Of a DNA stretch of 64,000 nt, positions 1 through 12,900 are shown piece by piece. The stretch comes from Anastatus disparis (taxonomy: Eukaryota > Arthropoda > Insecta > Hymenoptera > Eupelmidae). The translations under genes and the position numbers were made by a program. The number at the start of each line of letters is the position of its first letter. Within the stretch, counting starts at the first letter, position 1. The notes below the pieces were generated by a model that worked only from the letters and a program-made list of their open reading frames with translations, did not search any database and was not told the DNA's origin. The DNA is taken from the NCBI GenBank assembly GCA_017163975.1, contig JAFFSR010000218.1, positions 6,885,501 to 6,949,500 of the forward strand, written 5' to 3'.

Positions 1-1070
1 TATTTCGACTGCCAAAATTATTAAAAATTTTGTAAACTAATTTTCTTAGCGCACTTTTAATTTTAGAGCATTTTTAAAATTTTTTAAAAAATTTTTATTT
101 TTTATTTTTTTCTATTTTACGAAAACCATTCGATTGATTTGCTCCAAAATTTGTATGCAATTAATTCGCTACTATCTGAAGAAAACAAGCTTTGGAATAC
201 TAATTTTCTCAGCGCAGTTTTAATTTTAGAGCACTTCGAAAATTTTCTAAAAAATTTTTATTTTTCATTTATTTTCTTTTTTGCGTTAACCATACTATAA
301 ATTTTCTCCAAAATTTTCATACAATTAATTCGCTATTGTCTGAAAAAAATAAGCTTTTGGAAACTAATTTTCTTAGCGTGGTTACAATTTTAGAGAATTT
401 TTAAGATTTAAAAAAAAATTTCGATTCTTCTTTTCTTATTTTTTTTTATTCTACGTAAAGTACTCGATAGATTTGTTCTAAAAATTACAGGGAAATTATT
501 TGCGACTGCCAAAAGAAGGGAAATTTTCAAAAATTGATTTTCATAGCGTAGTTTTAATTTTAGAGCATTTTTAAAATTTTGAAAAAGAAATTTTGAAAAG
601 AAAATGTTATTTATTTAACCAGTTAGATCTCGAAAATTACTCGATGGATTTGCTTCAAATTTTGTATACCATCTATGTTTTTGTATAACTAGGCGGGAAG
701 CTATAGAAAATTTGTATTCATAGTGTATTTTTTTTATTATAGAGCCATTTTAAGAATTTGAAAAAATTTTCAATTTTTAATTTTTTTTGTATTTTACGTA
801 AGTTACTTGATGAATTTGCTTTGAGATTTCCATGAGAATAATTTGCATCTGCCAAAAGAAGGATAACTTTTATAAACCGATCTTCTTAGCGTAGTTTTCA
901 TTTTAGAAAATTTTATAAATTTTCTTAAACAATTTTCATATTTCAGTTTTTTTCCATTTTACGTAAAGTACTCGATAGATTTGCTCTAAAATTTGTATAC
1001 AAGTTATTTGCTACTGTCTTTATAAACCAAGTTTGAAAAAAATAATTTTCTTAGCGTAGCTTTTTGATCA
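1..1070. repeat. Tandem satellite, ~166-bp monomer, 7 visible units
   Basis: A head-to-tail array of degenerate units. The anchor TTAGCG (variants TCAGCG, ATAGCG, ATAGTG) recurs at 46, 209, 373, 543, 720, 886 and 1051, so spacings are 163, 164, 170, 177, 166 and 165 bp. Other recurring blocks are TTTTAATTTTAGAGCATTTT just after the anchor and TACGTAAAGTACTCGATAG before it. Units differ by substitutions and small indels, so the array is old or at a decaying edge. It is truncated by the left end of the window and stops near 1070, where the sequence changes character. No open frame runs through it. Confidence 0.85.
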
Positions 1071-3270
1071 CTTCTTTTGATTTCTGAGTAAATCTTGAAA
1101 ATTTATAATAGTACTACTGATTTAGATGTTGACTTGTATTATTGCATTCAATTAAATATTTAAATATAATCATTATTAAATATTATAAATTAAATTGTTT
1201 TTTAATAAATGGAAAAAATATTTGAAGAAGAAGAATGAATTTCATTGTCATCGATCTATTAAAGTACAAATTTATTAATAAATATTAATGTTAGACAATT
1301 TTTTTTATATTAAAATCACATTTAAATAAATATAAAAAAAATAATGAAACTCAAAGAGCTCTATGAGAAAGAATTCCGCCAAAGCACTTGGCAGCGTTTT
1401 TATATTTCTATTGTAAAATAATGAATCCATTTAAATTATTTGTAAATATTGAAAACACTTATTTATAATCCTTTTTTTTAAAGAAAATATTAAAACTATT
1501 ATATATTAAAAAAAATTATTAATTCTATTAAAAATTACTTCAATTAAAATCTAAAAAATTGATGCTACACGCTCAACAAATTAAAATCTGGTTTAATCAT
1601 TAATAATAATTAGCTTAAACAATGATTAAAATGTAAAGTTGTTTGATCAGAGTAAAAGGTATAAGGCAAACAAGTGTACATACGTATATATGCAGAAAAG
1701 GCAATTAATTCTGAGATGGTGAAGGAAAACTTGAGTTTTAGCTTTATAAGATTTAGAAGGCTAAAGATCTTAAGCTATTTATATAAATCCATTAGACACA
1801 AAAGTTAAATGTTTCTGTGCGCGTATATATGTATCAGAGCATTTTCACTATAACCTTATAACTTTAAATCCTTCCGAGTGAATTTTATTGAAACACTTGT
1901 GGTAGTAAATTTTCGTATATATACAATGTACGATTGGTTTATGGGGAATTGAAAATTTTAGTTATTGGTAATTCGTCACTTTATTTATTATAATCCGAAA
2001 CATAAATTTAAAAAAAGTTTCGTTACTACTGGGTTTCGAGATTAAATTTCAAGGAATTTTCAAATTTTATTGTATTTGGAGGTTATATTTGACAAAGTAT
2101 ATAATTTGTATAGCTTTTAGAATAATTGAATTTTTCGATACCATAAATAATTAAATCGAATTCACCATTTGACATTTTATCTTATAAAAACGCGACTTAT
2201 ATATTAAGCATCCACCTTTTCCTTCTCTAAAATATGCTTCTAAAAGATAGTAAAAAAAATAACTAAAAAACAATAAACCGCACAACTGTTGCTACTACTC
2301 TAATGTATATATAAAAAAAATAGAAAATTCCGTACTGCACGTAAAAGCAAGAAAAAGGTCCATTATACATTTAAAGAGAAAAAATATAAGAATCGTCCCA
2401 TAAAGGCTAGGTGTGTAGACCACTAGAATCCTTTAATGACGATATACGGTCTACAGGAGAAAAAGCTTAGAAAAACTGTTAGCAAAAAAAAGGAGAAAAA
2501 CATACAGTAATCCGCACGTAAGATTTTGCAAACCAAAAAAAAAAAATGTATGTATACGGAAAGGAACAATGAAATGTAAAAGGTATACGCCATTATATAT
2601 CTTTTAATATTAAAAGAGTAAAGTCACGCTATATTTCTGCAACTAGCGCTGCTGGCTTTGCTTTTACTGTCTATTTTTTTGATATATTGTGTCTAAGCTG
2701 CGATCATTTTTCTTTGTACTATTACCTTTTTACTTTTAGTTTTTTTTTTTGTAATACTTTTTTGCATATGAATAATGTCGGTGATAGCAGCACTGCGGAA
2801 GTAAGATTGTTGCAGTATCTTTGGCTTAGTATTTTTATGATTAAAAACTGGATTCATAGACAATGTATACATAAAAATAGTATGTTTCTTTTTTTATGAA
2901 TGTATGGATATTTGTTGAAGAATATTTTTTCTCGTTTTCAAGAAAATACATAGTTGAAGGGAAAAATGTAAAAGGTTTTAATATGTAAAATAATTGATTC
3001 AATATTAGATCGATATCATTTTTTTGGAAAATACAAAATTTCATAGTATAATAATTTTTTTGTTAACGATACGTAAATTTATTTACAAATAAATAATTTT
3101 CATAGAAGATGAATTTCTAATGCTTAAAAATATCATTCTTATGGTAAAATTGATCATAAGCACTTATATTAATAAAATTAAATTACATTAAAGCACTTCA
3201 TTTCATATGACATTGATCCCGATACTTGCACTCAATCAACTTATATCTAAATAAGTAATTATACTTCAGA
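1071..3270. other. AT-rich spacer, no gene seen
   Basis: Homopolymer-rich A/T sequence. Open frames here are short, on both strands, and read as low-complexity Phe/Ile/Lys/Tyr strings with no recognisable domain. If the minus-strand exon at 3688-3898 is real, this stretch would hold intron and perhaps later exons of that gene, but I could not identify any. Confidence 0.5.
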
Positions 3271-3476
3271 TGTCTTTAGTGGCTCAGTCGGTAGAGCGAT
3301 GGATTCGTAATCTCGAGGTCCCGAGTTCGAATCCTGCTCTCGGCAGCCGATTGATACAAGCACCACTGTACGTTACATATGCTTCGTTTACAAACACATT
3401 GACGACCTCCGTCGCTAATTAGCATTGAAATGATGACATAAATTCAACGACGTTAAATAATAATTATAAAAAAAAG
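3271..3476 (+). mobile_element. tRNA-derived SINE, copy A
   Basis: The head is tRNA-like. TGGCTCAGTCGGTAGAGCG resembles a pol III A box and GGTCCCGAGTTCGAATCC resembles a B box; the anticodon-loop position reads CGT. The T-stem and acceptor stem do not pair properly, so it is not a working tRNA. A unique body follows, with CACCACTGTA, CTCCGTCGCTAATT and CGACGTTAAATAA, and ends in an A-rich tail near 3476. The same head-plus-body arrangement recurs at 27252 and 29406, which makes this a dispersed retroposon family rather than a decayed tRNA gene. I did not see a clear target-site duplication. Confidence 0.8.
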
Positions 3477-3687
3477 AATTAGATGGAACATTTTTGTAAA
3501 TGAACTGATAAATGAAATTTTACTTTTTCTTAAATGTTCAAATTATTTTAAAAATTATGATTTAAGTTTTTTACTATTGAAAAATCACATTGAAATAATA
3601 TTAAATTAATTATGTATAATAAAAAAAATAGCTTTAATATAACCTCACAACAAAGCTTGATTTCTTCTAAATAAATAATTTACTTAC

Positions 3688-3898
3688 TCCTAGCCGAGCT
3701 CAAATCCGATCTGCTCAAAGCTTTAGTATCGGATCTTATGATAGCCGAGCGTGAAATTTTTTTCATCGAACAATAATCACAAAGTTTGTCATTTCTAATA
3801 CGCCTACGCGTGTCAATTTGATCCGGCCAATAAACACTTTTGCGCTGATGATGTAAACATGTTTCTGGAAGCTCGGTTGATCCCATATATTTTGCCAT
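3688..3898 (-). CDS. Candidate first coding exon of an unrecognised minus-strand gene
   Basis: On the minus strand an ATG at 3898 sits in a good start context (CAAAATGGC). It opens a 70-codon frame of mixed, non-low-complexity composition, rich in Arg, Ser and Asp. The peptide begins MAKYMGSTELPETC and contains a CDYC pair near residues 40-43. The frame is followed at once by GGA/GTAAGT, a consensus splice donor; the exon would end at 3688 in phase 1, and the read-through stops two codons later. Later exons would lie at lower coordinates and I did not find them. I do not recognise the protein family. A second start with an ACCATGG context lies upstream at 4628 on the same strand but reaches a stop after 19 codons. 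A chance open frame cannot be excluded. Confidence 0.45.
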
Positions 3899-6218
3899 TT
3901 TGTTGTCTTTTTTATATAGAAAGTAACGTGTATATTGTTGTAACGTTTTGTCGCAAAAAGGTTGACCTGTTGCGCTTTATGTGTATATTTTATTGTGCAA
4001 TTTTGTGCAATTCTTGGAAATTTATTATATCGATTAGTTGAACTTAAATTGAACTTGACTTTGTTGATTGTGTATAGTAAAAGAACAAAAGCTATATTAA
4101 TTTGTTAAAAAAATGAAACTTTATTTACACTTATCGATCCGTTAAATTTCACACTTAATATTTCAAAAAAGTATTATTCAAATACATTTCTACTATTAAA
4201 CGATAAAACTTCTTCAAAACTAAAAAACAAAGTTCACAAAATCACCAATTTTCAAAAACCCACCAAAACAAAAAGCTCAACTACGCAGCTTATCTTTCGC
4301 GTTACGTTAACGCAAAACTAAAAATAAAATAACGAAAAACAAAAAGAAAAACTTTTGTTAAAAAAAAATCGAAATTCCTCCACGTATGTATTTTAATGTC
4401 TCGAATCCTTTGATCCTTCCAGCGTTACAACTAAAAAGTCAGTGTACACTTTTTTATATTTCCGGGCTTCTCTTCAAGGGGTCTATACATACGCGTAAAT
4501 ATATACACATGCTCACATAGACGTAAAGGTAAAAGAGTTTTCTAATTCGCGTGGCAAGGTATACTTTAATACAAGTTGATATAGCCTGGCTTTTCGAGCG
4601 CAGGGGGCTTGGTGTGCTTTTTCTCCATGGTAACGCGATGCGCTTGCAAGCTTGCTCGATGAACCAAAGCACGCGACATTTATTTTTTCTTCTCTTCTTT
4701 TTTTTTTGTTTTTTACTTAGGTTCACTCATATATACCTGCCCGGTTGAAACTGAAATATAACTTTGTTATTCTTTTATTTTTTTTTTCATTTTTGCCTTC
4801 TGCTCTCGTGCGTACGAGTTTAAATGTCAAGGAACTTTAATGTAGACGTTACGTATAGATCGCGTGATTAGCATGTTTAATTAATACGACCAGGATGCAC
4901 CAGCTGCGTTTGTATGTGGTTTGAATTCTTTGATTGATGCGATTTATCAAAAGTATAGATTAACGACGTTTTGTCATTGTTCGCATATTTTATTTGTTGT
5001 ATTATTGATTCGTGTATTGTACATTAAAATAAATCCATATTTATGAAAATTGAAAGTAAACCAAGGTTTTTATTGTATTAGAAGAAATAAAGTTTTTTGT
5101 TTATCTGTATTGTACGATCAATATTTGTTATGTTTGTGATAAGTCAAATTATAATCAAAATTAATAACATTTACACTGTTTTATGAAAATCTTGCATTAT
5201 TCATTATAGAACCGTGTGTATTTACATATTTGAATTTGGATTTTATGATATTACAATACGAGATTATCACGTGAAGCTGTAATTTGTCAAAAAGCTTCAA
5301 AATTGTTTGTGCATAATGTATGTTTTATTTGTTGATTATTGTAAAAATAAAACATAAATAAAAAATTAGAATAAAGAAAGTGTATTTGTTGAAAATTCAA
5401 CTTATCTAAACAAACTCTTGAAAAAACCACGGTATGAAAAAAAAGGTGAAGAGACTTCCGGTATACACTTTAAAAATGAATCACCGAACCATCGAAAATC
5501 GTTTATTCAATAATAATTCGATTCGGCCATTAATTTATACATATACAATTTTTTTTTCTTTTTTCTGATTTTTTTTTTTCTACAAAATAGCTTTTTGATA
5601 AAGGCGCATGATACAATATCTCCCGCGCGTATATATTCATATCGTAACTAAAAGAAAAATGAAAAATTGATCATCGAACGAAGTGTGTAGATGGTAATGC
5701 AGAGTACCGCAGTTATCGTTCCTTAATTTCATCTTTTTCATAAACTAAAACACATTGATTTGGCTTTGAGGCTTACCGCCATTTGCGTGTAGATGTCAGC
5801 ACTTTAGGTATTTACAAATTGAATAATAAAATTGACGTAATTTGTTTAGCACGATCGTGAAAATATGAAATTACTTTTTCTTTCCTTTTTTTTCTAAGCA
5901 TCATTAGAATTCTCATGAAAAAATTTACAGCTGACTCGAGTCGGATTGTTTCAACATTCCTTTCATTGTTGTAACTGAGCAAAGAAAAAAAGTAGTAATT
6001 ATTGAAAAATAGAACAAATCTTTTTGTTTACTTTATGTTGTATATTTTATTATTTAAATCTAACGTATTATTGAAAATAGAATCTTAACAATAATATGAT
6101 GAATAATTAAAAAAGAATTAGGTTGATGATGCTTAATTAATATGTAACATTTAAAAAATGAGAAAATGTTACAAGGATATATTTGTCTAAAATATTAAAG
6201 AATATTGTCCTCAACGAA
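3899..6218. other. Non-coding, AT-rich; possible 5' region of the minus-strand exon
   Basis: No exon-like frame is supported. A GC-richer patch at about 4555-4680 is open on both strands. On the minus strand it contains an ACCATGG start (ATG at 4628) with a 19-codon frame, compatible with a uORF or 5' UTR of the candidate gene at 3688-3898. The rest is A/T-rich with poly-T and poly-A runs. Confidence 0.4.
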
Positions 6219-6352
6219 CATTAAAATTAATTCTATAAATGGAACAAATTTAAATTTTGAATTCAAACGTTAAAATCAATTCTATAAATGGAACAAATTT
6301 AAATTTTGAATTCAAACGTTAAAACCAATTCTATAAATGGAACAAATTTAAA
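6219..6352. repeat. 49-bp tandem repeat, ~2.7 copies
   Basis: TTCTATAAATGGAACAAATT begins at 6231, 6280 and 6329, giving an exact 49-bp period. Units 1 and 2 are almost identical across the following TTAAATTTTGAATTCAAACG block. The third unit breaks off after about 30 bp. It lies in spacer about 1.6 kb upstream of the DPP4 start. Confidence 0.9.
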
Positions 6353-7967
6353 TTTCGAATCTCTCTCGAACGTAACGTTCTTTATCAACGATTTAAAAAT
6401 TGATCAGTACCAAAAAAGCTAAATATACGCGTATATATGGGTAATATTTAAAGAGGGAAGTAGAGCGTTAAACGTACACGCATTTTGATACATACCAAAG
6501 TGAGAATATAATGTTAAGAGTACATTACAGCTTAGTCGTGGTGTAACAGTTGACTTATTCGCATCATCGCGAGTTTATTGGATTTACGCGTGAAAAATTA
6601 AAGAAAAAAAATAACCGTTAACGTTTTTCGGTTTAACGTCGTAATCGCGTCAATTCGAATCGTGTGCGCGCGGTAATTAAATTCTATTTTTATGTGCGTT
6701 TGGATTTTTCTTTTTCTTTTATTGGCACTTTGTGAATTTTGAATAATTTTTTTTTTTATATCAGGAAGTAAGTTGATTTTTCAGGTTGATTTTTTTTTTC
6801 AATTTATTAATGATTGCAAAGAATAAAATTGAAAAACTTTGTGACAAATTACAGATTAAATAATAATAGAGTTGGCCTTAATTTAACGTTGATGTTATCA
6901 CAGTTTGCACTCAATTATTACTAATAATACACTGCATAATTGATACAAATTTTTTATAAAGTGATATCACAGTCTAATGGCGTAAAGGCTAAAATAATAT
7001 TGAATAATCAAGTCAAATACAATACACTGATTTTAGGTAAAAAAATACATGTAAAAATGTTGAATAAAATAATGTTAACAAATCCTTAATATTTATTAGT
7101 AAAAGTAAAAAAAAAATAATACAATCTTAAGGAAAATGTACATAATAAAGAAGTGATCGCTCAGATGTGTATATAAATATTTATAGGTTTAAAAAAGAAA
7201 ATCAATAATTTTACGAATTTCACAAACAATAGTAATCTTTGTTGAAACAATAATACTGAAAAAGAAAAATAATGCTTCATATAATGCATTTTATTTGTGT
7301 AAATTTCATTTGAAATCAAAAAATTATAAAGAAAATTCTATAAAAAATATAAACTACTTTCATAAGAAAATAATAATATAAAATAAGAATGTACACATAT
7401 ATTAAAACTGAGAAAAATATACGTATCAGCTTGTTTGTAAATTAGAAATGAAAACCTTGACATTCCAAATAAAAATCCTAATGTATTACCAATAGATAAC
7501 ACTATAATTTTATCAGCAGCCAATAGCCGCTGTCCAGGATAAAAATAAAGGTGAAAGTAGAAAGAAGCAGGGAATAAAGGAAAAAAGATAACGCAAGTAA
7601 AATAAACGATAAAACAAAAAAAGACAAAGTCACGAGAACGTTTAAAAGATGCTGACGACGTGAAAGAAGTGATTCGAGCGCCGTGAGTGCCGGGCGGTTT
7701 ATTGGTAATATTAATTTTATCGAAAAAAAAAAATTTTTTTTTTTTTTTCAACACAAACTCAAAGCGCGCATCATCATCAAGTTAAAGAAGTTCGAAAAAA
7801 CCGGCTTCTCTACATATATACGTTTGTATATTTCTTCTCCCTACTCATAAAAATATATACGTATATATATGCTGTATATATACATATATTCGCGAGTTTA
7901 ATAAATCCAACAGTCTGCCGGTTGACTTGCCGAGGGAGACTACATCTATATACCTATCAAAACAAAC
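6353..7967. other. Upstream region of DPP4
   Basis: AT-rich spacer with no supported exon. The last ~70 bp (about 7897-7967) are GC-richer and are the probable 5' UTR. Several TATA-like stretches occur at 7815-7895 (ATATATAC repeats), but they are too repetitive to select a core promoter. A transcript start cannot be fixed from sequence alone. Confidence 0.4.
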
Positions 7968-7982
7968 ATGATGGGAATTAAG
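7968..7982 (+). CDS. DPP4: DPP4 exon 1 (start codon, signal peptide start)
   Basis: Encodes MMGIK, followed by donor GTATGG. The context before the first ATG is ACAAAC, with A at -3. Either of the two adjacent ATGs could be used. Such a tiny first coding exon would be missed by open-frame searches; it is chosen because it supplies a start in phase 0 and completes the signal peptide. Confidence 0.8.
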
Positions 7983-9835
7983 GTATGGAAATTTTTCAAA
8001 TTTTTATCTTTTATTTTTAATTTTTTGGTAATTTTTAAAATTCGTATAATGTAACATATAATATTCGTTGTTTTTCAACAATTTCTCTTTTTAGTATATA
8101 TACGGTAAAGATCTATATGTAGAGTAAACATTCCATTACCGCAAAATAAATTTTTTTTATTTACATATTAATTTTTACTGTATATATAAGAAATTTTCAC
8201 AAATGTTTACTATGCCTACATTAATTTTTATTCCAAATCAAGTTTGTCACGCAGTCACAATGAAATATGGTAATTTTATCCCGAGAATTATTTGTCTCCG
8301 TGTAATTAAAAATAATAATGCTTAGTATTCGAGCAATGGACTTTACTTTTAATGTGCGTTGAATGATTAGGATTTATCGCCGAGATAGTGTGTTTCCTTA
8401 TTGTAAAAAATATCCTCTTAACATGTATTTATTTTTTTAATTCAAAAATTAGGTACTTAACTTTTTTTCAATTTAAAGCTACTTGTTTTTTTTTAGTTGA
8501 AAAATTCGCTATTTTTTTTTTTTAATTTAGTAACTAGTTACTTTAGTATATGTCACAGAGTCACTTTTGCTTGAATATTAATCACTTAAAGCTTTATTAT
8601 TTCTGACTTGAGTAAAGATATTACAATTTTTTTAAAATCGATAATAGGTAAATATATATTTTTTTAAATTATATTCATTTATCATCGATAACTTTGAATA
8701 TAATTTTTTTTAGAAATTATATTCAATGTCACGAAAAGAACATTAAAATACATTAAGCTAATCGTTGCTGGACATCCGTTTTCATATCATATGACAATTT
8801 TCAAGTGTAAGATAAGAGATAAACTACCTTCGCATCTGAGGAAAGAATTTTCTTAATGAAACTTAAGATTATCAGGAAATATGATTGATTTTTTTAAATT
8901 TGACATTTTTAAAGTTTTAAGAGGAAAAATAATTATTTTTCCTCGTAATGTTTTATTTTTTATTCATAAACTTTAAATTTATTCCTATTTTAAAGTTTAC
9001 ATAACGTTTTCAAATACCAACTTCTAAACAATTTTTCACCACTTTTTTACATACATTTATATATATAAAATGTCATTAAGTTCTTCATCTCACCTAAAAA
9101 AAAAAATATATATAAATAAACATGATTAAAAAATTATTTCCAGATCATCGGTCTATTATGTATCCAATTAATAACATCAATCGAGTCACGTTCACTGGAG
9201 GACTTGGAGTCGAAAATTGACGTTAATCCGTCGTCCGAGAAAAAGGCGTTCACGATAGACGACGTAATAACAGGGGTTTTCAACAGCGATGGCTTCAACG
9301 GCACTTGGATATCGGAGACCGAAATATTCTATCGGATTGACGAGCTGCTGTTGAAATTCGACGTGACAGCACGGCAGAGCGAAATAATTGCTAAGCACAA
9401 CGTTTTCGTAAGTTCATTCTTAGCTTTTGGCTTCTTTTTCTATCATCTTTTGCGCGTTAAATGCTTAGGTAGGCGTTAAGAAATTTTGTCATCGGGAATA
9501 CGCTTGTTTGGCGAAAAAGTTAAATATAACAATCAATTGGATAACTTTTAATGTCATAAATAACAATATTAAAAAAATTAAAGCAAATTTTATAAAGTGT
9601 TACACTTTAACAGTTCTACATAATCTTCTCCAACAAAATTTCAAATAATCCCAACAAATACACAAAAATATTCAAAAAATATTCCTAAATTACAACAAAA
9701 CTACATGCAATATCGTAAAAAATATAAAAACGATTAAAAAAAAGTTCGCGTTCGACGCGCATTGTCCTGAATCGCTCTGTATACATGCATTCGAAATGTT
9801 CCCAAAAAGTGCAGACTCGCTTTATTACAGTATGG

Positions 9836-9917
<82 letters not shown>

Positions 9918-12900
9918 GAAACAGAAATAGAAGAAAGAGAGAGAGAGATAGGGAAAATACAAGCGCGTGGTCGTCGTCGAAACATTGGCTCTAACAATAC
10001 GTGTACATATATGCACGCTGGGCTGTTCTCGTTTTCAATGATTTGCGAGTGTGTATGCTCTAAACTTTAATAACGAATTTCCCTGTTATGCGCTTGTATT
10101 TAGATTATATACTCGGTTTCACGTTGCGTCCGAGATTTTCATATATACTTTTTTTTCTTTATCCTTTCTTTCTTTCTTTCTTTTTTTATGGCTTCTGAAA
10201 ACGGAGAGTAATGGACAAAAAGTTTCTTAAAAATACTTAAAAATAATTGGATGCTCCAATTAAAAGTAATATCCGGGCTTGTTTTTTGTTACAATTTACG
10301 AGATATTGTTTAGATTATTTTGTGATTTGTTGGGAACAGTTATGGGTTATATTTTTTTCTTTGGATTTAGTTTTAAATGGGATTTTTTTTTGTTATTACA
10401 AGTTGCGAATGATTATTTTCGTTTTAATTTTTATCTCATAATGAATAGACATTGATTGCTTATCTTTGCTGATTATTGATTATCAATCATTTGTATTTTG
10501 ATTATTTTTTTGATTATTTTCAGATATTTTATAACACGAAAGAAAAATTTTACATAAATTACAGATAATATTTCTAAGTATTAAAAACAAATTCATTAAA
10601 TGAAAAAATTTTTGTTAATTAATGTTAATAAACAATAATAACATCTGATAATAGATTCGAAACATACATTTCTGTCGTCCCAAAATATTTACTTTCTCCG
10701 ATCATTGACTTTGTCAGCCAAATGTTTTTACGCCCATAAACATATGTATTAGATATAGTTTTATTTATTTCAATACTTGATAAAAAGATAAACATAATTA
10801 GTAACGAAAAAAATTTTTATTTTTTATCTATCGAACACAATCTTTGTATTGATAACGACTTTTGGATTAATTATTTTATTAAAAAATCAAATATTCATTA
10901 TCGTTGAAATCAAATTAAAAAGAATGTTTTTAATGATTATCATTTTCGATTAAATTCACTTTAATCAATTTGCAACCGATTCTTAAACAAAAATTATTCC
11001 AAAAAATCCCTAATAAAAACCAATCACTAAAAAATAACCTTAGAACAATACATTTAACACGTTACACACATTTAGAAAATCGTAAGCGAAACTTTCTTAC
11101 GGCCTCGAATTGGCTTTACGATTCATCGATGATATGACCCTGCTTGCGTACTCGTGCGCTCGCACGCCCGTTTAATTCATATAGAAAAAAAAAAGACTAT
11201 TGGGTCACGGCCATTTTCGCAAATATACACACACTTACACCAAAATACACGCACGTGATAGATTTTTTTTTGTTTTCACGTGTGTAAAATAGATTTTGTT
11301 TTTGGAAATATTTATTTTTTTTACATTAAAACTTCCGTATCTTGGAAAATTGTCGTGATAAGTTGTCGATCGTTGTGTCAATAGATTTTTCAACGTAAAC
11401 TATGATCTTAAAAATTTAGTTAAATTTTCCAAAATTTTGAGGTTTTAATTGTTAAGTCTAATGTTATTAAGATTAATTTATTTAATATAAATTTTTAACG
11501 TTACAGCACGAAGCAAGCAACCTGAAATTTTACTTGTCGCCTGATAATAATTATGTACTTATACGTAATGTATCAGAAACTGTAAGTTACATTTGTATAA
11601 TGTTTTATTTTGGATTATTGACTTTCGAATTTAAAAAGATTACGAATGATTTATTTTTATTTACAGATTTACAGACACTCGTCGCTTAGTAGATACATTA
11701 TCTACAGTATAAAAGATAGGTGAGTGTTTATGCATGTTATTTGCTTTTGATTGATAAAAATATCAGAAAGTCGTTAGAACTAACAATTAGATTTTTTAAA
11801 TTATAATAATATTACTACACGATGCTAAAAACTTTTTTTTATTTCAACATGAAAAATTCATAAAGAAACCCTGGTAAAAACTGACCATATTTTGGCCAGA
11901 ATTTCTGATCAACAATTGTTGAAATAACACAAATTTTTATATTAGTATCATTTTAATTTACCGTTGATCAGGAATTCTGTCCAGAATATGGTCAATTTTC
12001 TAACAGAAATTTTCCATAAAATTAAAATAAAATAAAAAATTTAGAATTATATATCAATATTTACTATGATATGAAATAAGTATACTGTTGTTCATTGTCG
12101 GTTCATTGCATGTGTACTGATTACAATCAATAATTTGAGATTAGGTACGTAGACAAAAGCAATTAAGATATCAAAGAAGCGAAGGAAAGGCAATTATCTA
12201 TTTGACTATTGTGAAATAAACTTTCAAATTAAGATATTCAAAATGAGAATTGTAAAAACTTCTTTTCTTCATTATTTTAGATATTTAAATTTTTTTTATT
12301 AATATTACCAAATAATTCATATTAAAAAAAAGAATACAAATTAAAATAAATAATTTCTTTAGCTAAAATTTCCATTTACAAATTCACATTCAAATCTGAA
12401 TTTCCCAAGAAAAAAGAACGATTAGATTCGTAGAGAAAGAATTTTGAAAAATAATCATACACGTTGTTTTCTTTTTTTCCAAATTGATTGTTCGCATGAC
12501 GTAACAATTGTAAAATTGTGGCACGCATACAGTAAATCTACATGTTTAATAATCCTGACGTCACGCCAATATTTCAACTTCCTATTTCGATAAACATTTA
12601 ATTGAAATATAAATAACACGTGTTGATTATTTTTCTGTATTCTTTCTTACTGTTCTAAAATAGATTGTTTCGTGCCAAAACCAACTGATAAAATTTATAA
12701 ATTTATTAATATTAATTTATAAATAATTTATTAATTTATTGATAAATTATTCATAAAAATAAGTAAACGATAATGCAAAAATATTCTTAAATTTTGACTC
12801 TTTGAACATTTCTCGATTCCAGATCACTGGCAGCACTGGCCGACGGTCAAGAATTATCGACTGCCGCATGGGCACCGCTGGGTAGCTCTCTTATTTATGT

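Noticed and set aside
3271..3350. A tRNA gene on the plus strand (A and B boxes, anticodon position CGT)
   Set aside because: The T-stem and acceptor stem do not pair, and the same head plus a shared non-tRNA body occurs at two other places, which indicates a SINE.
4454..4748. Overlapping 90- and 65-codon frames on opposite strands
   Set aside because: Low-complexity Lys or Phe runs make up much of each frame. At most this is 5' sequence of the candidate minus-strand gene.
7338..7754. 138-codon minus-strand frame just upstream of DPP4
   Set aside because: Phe/Ile/Tyr-rich reading of AT-rich DNA. It ends in a poly-Lys/Phe run from a homopolymer, and no conserved segment could be recognised.
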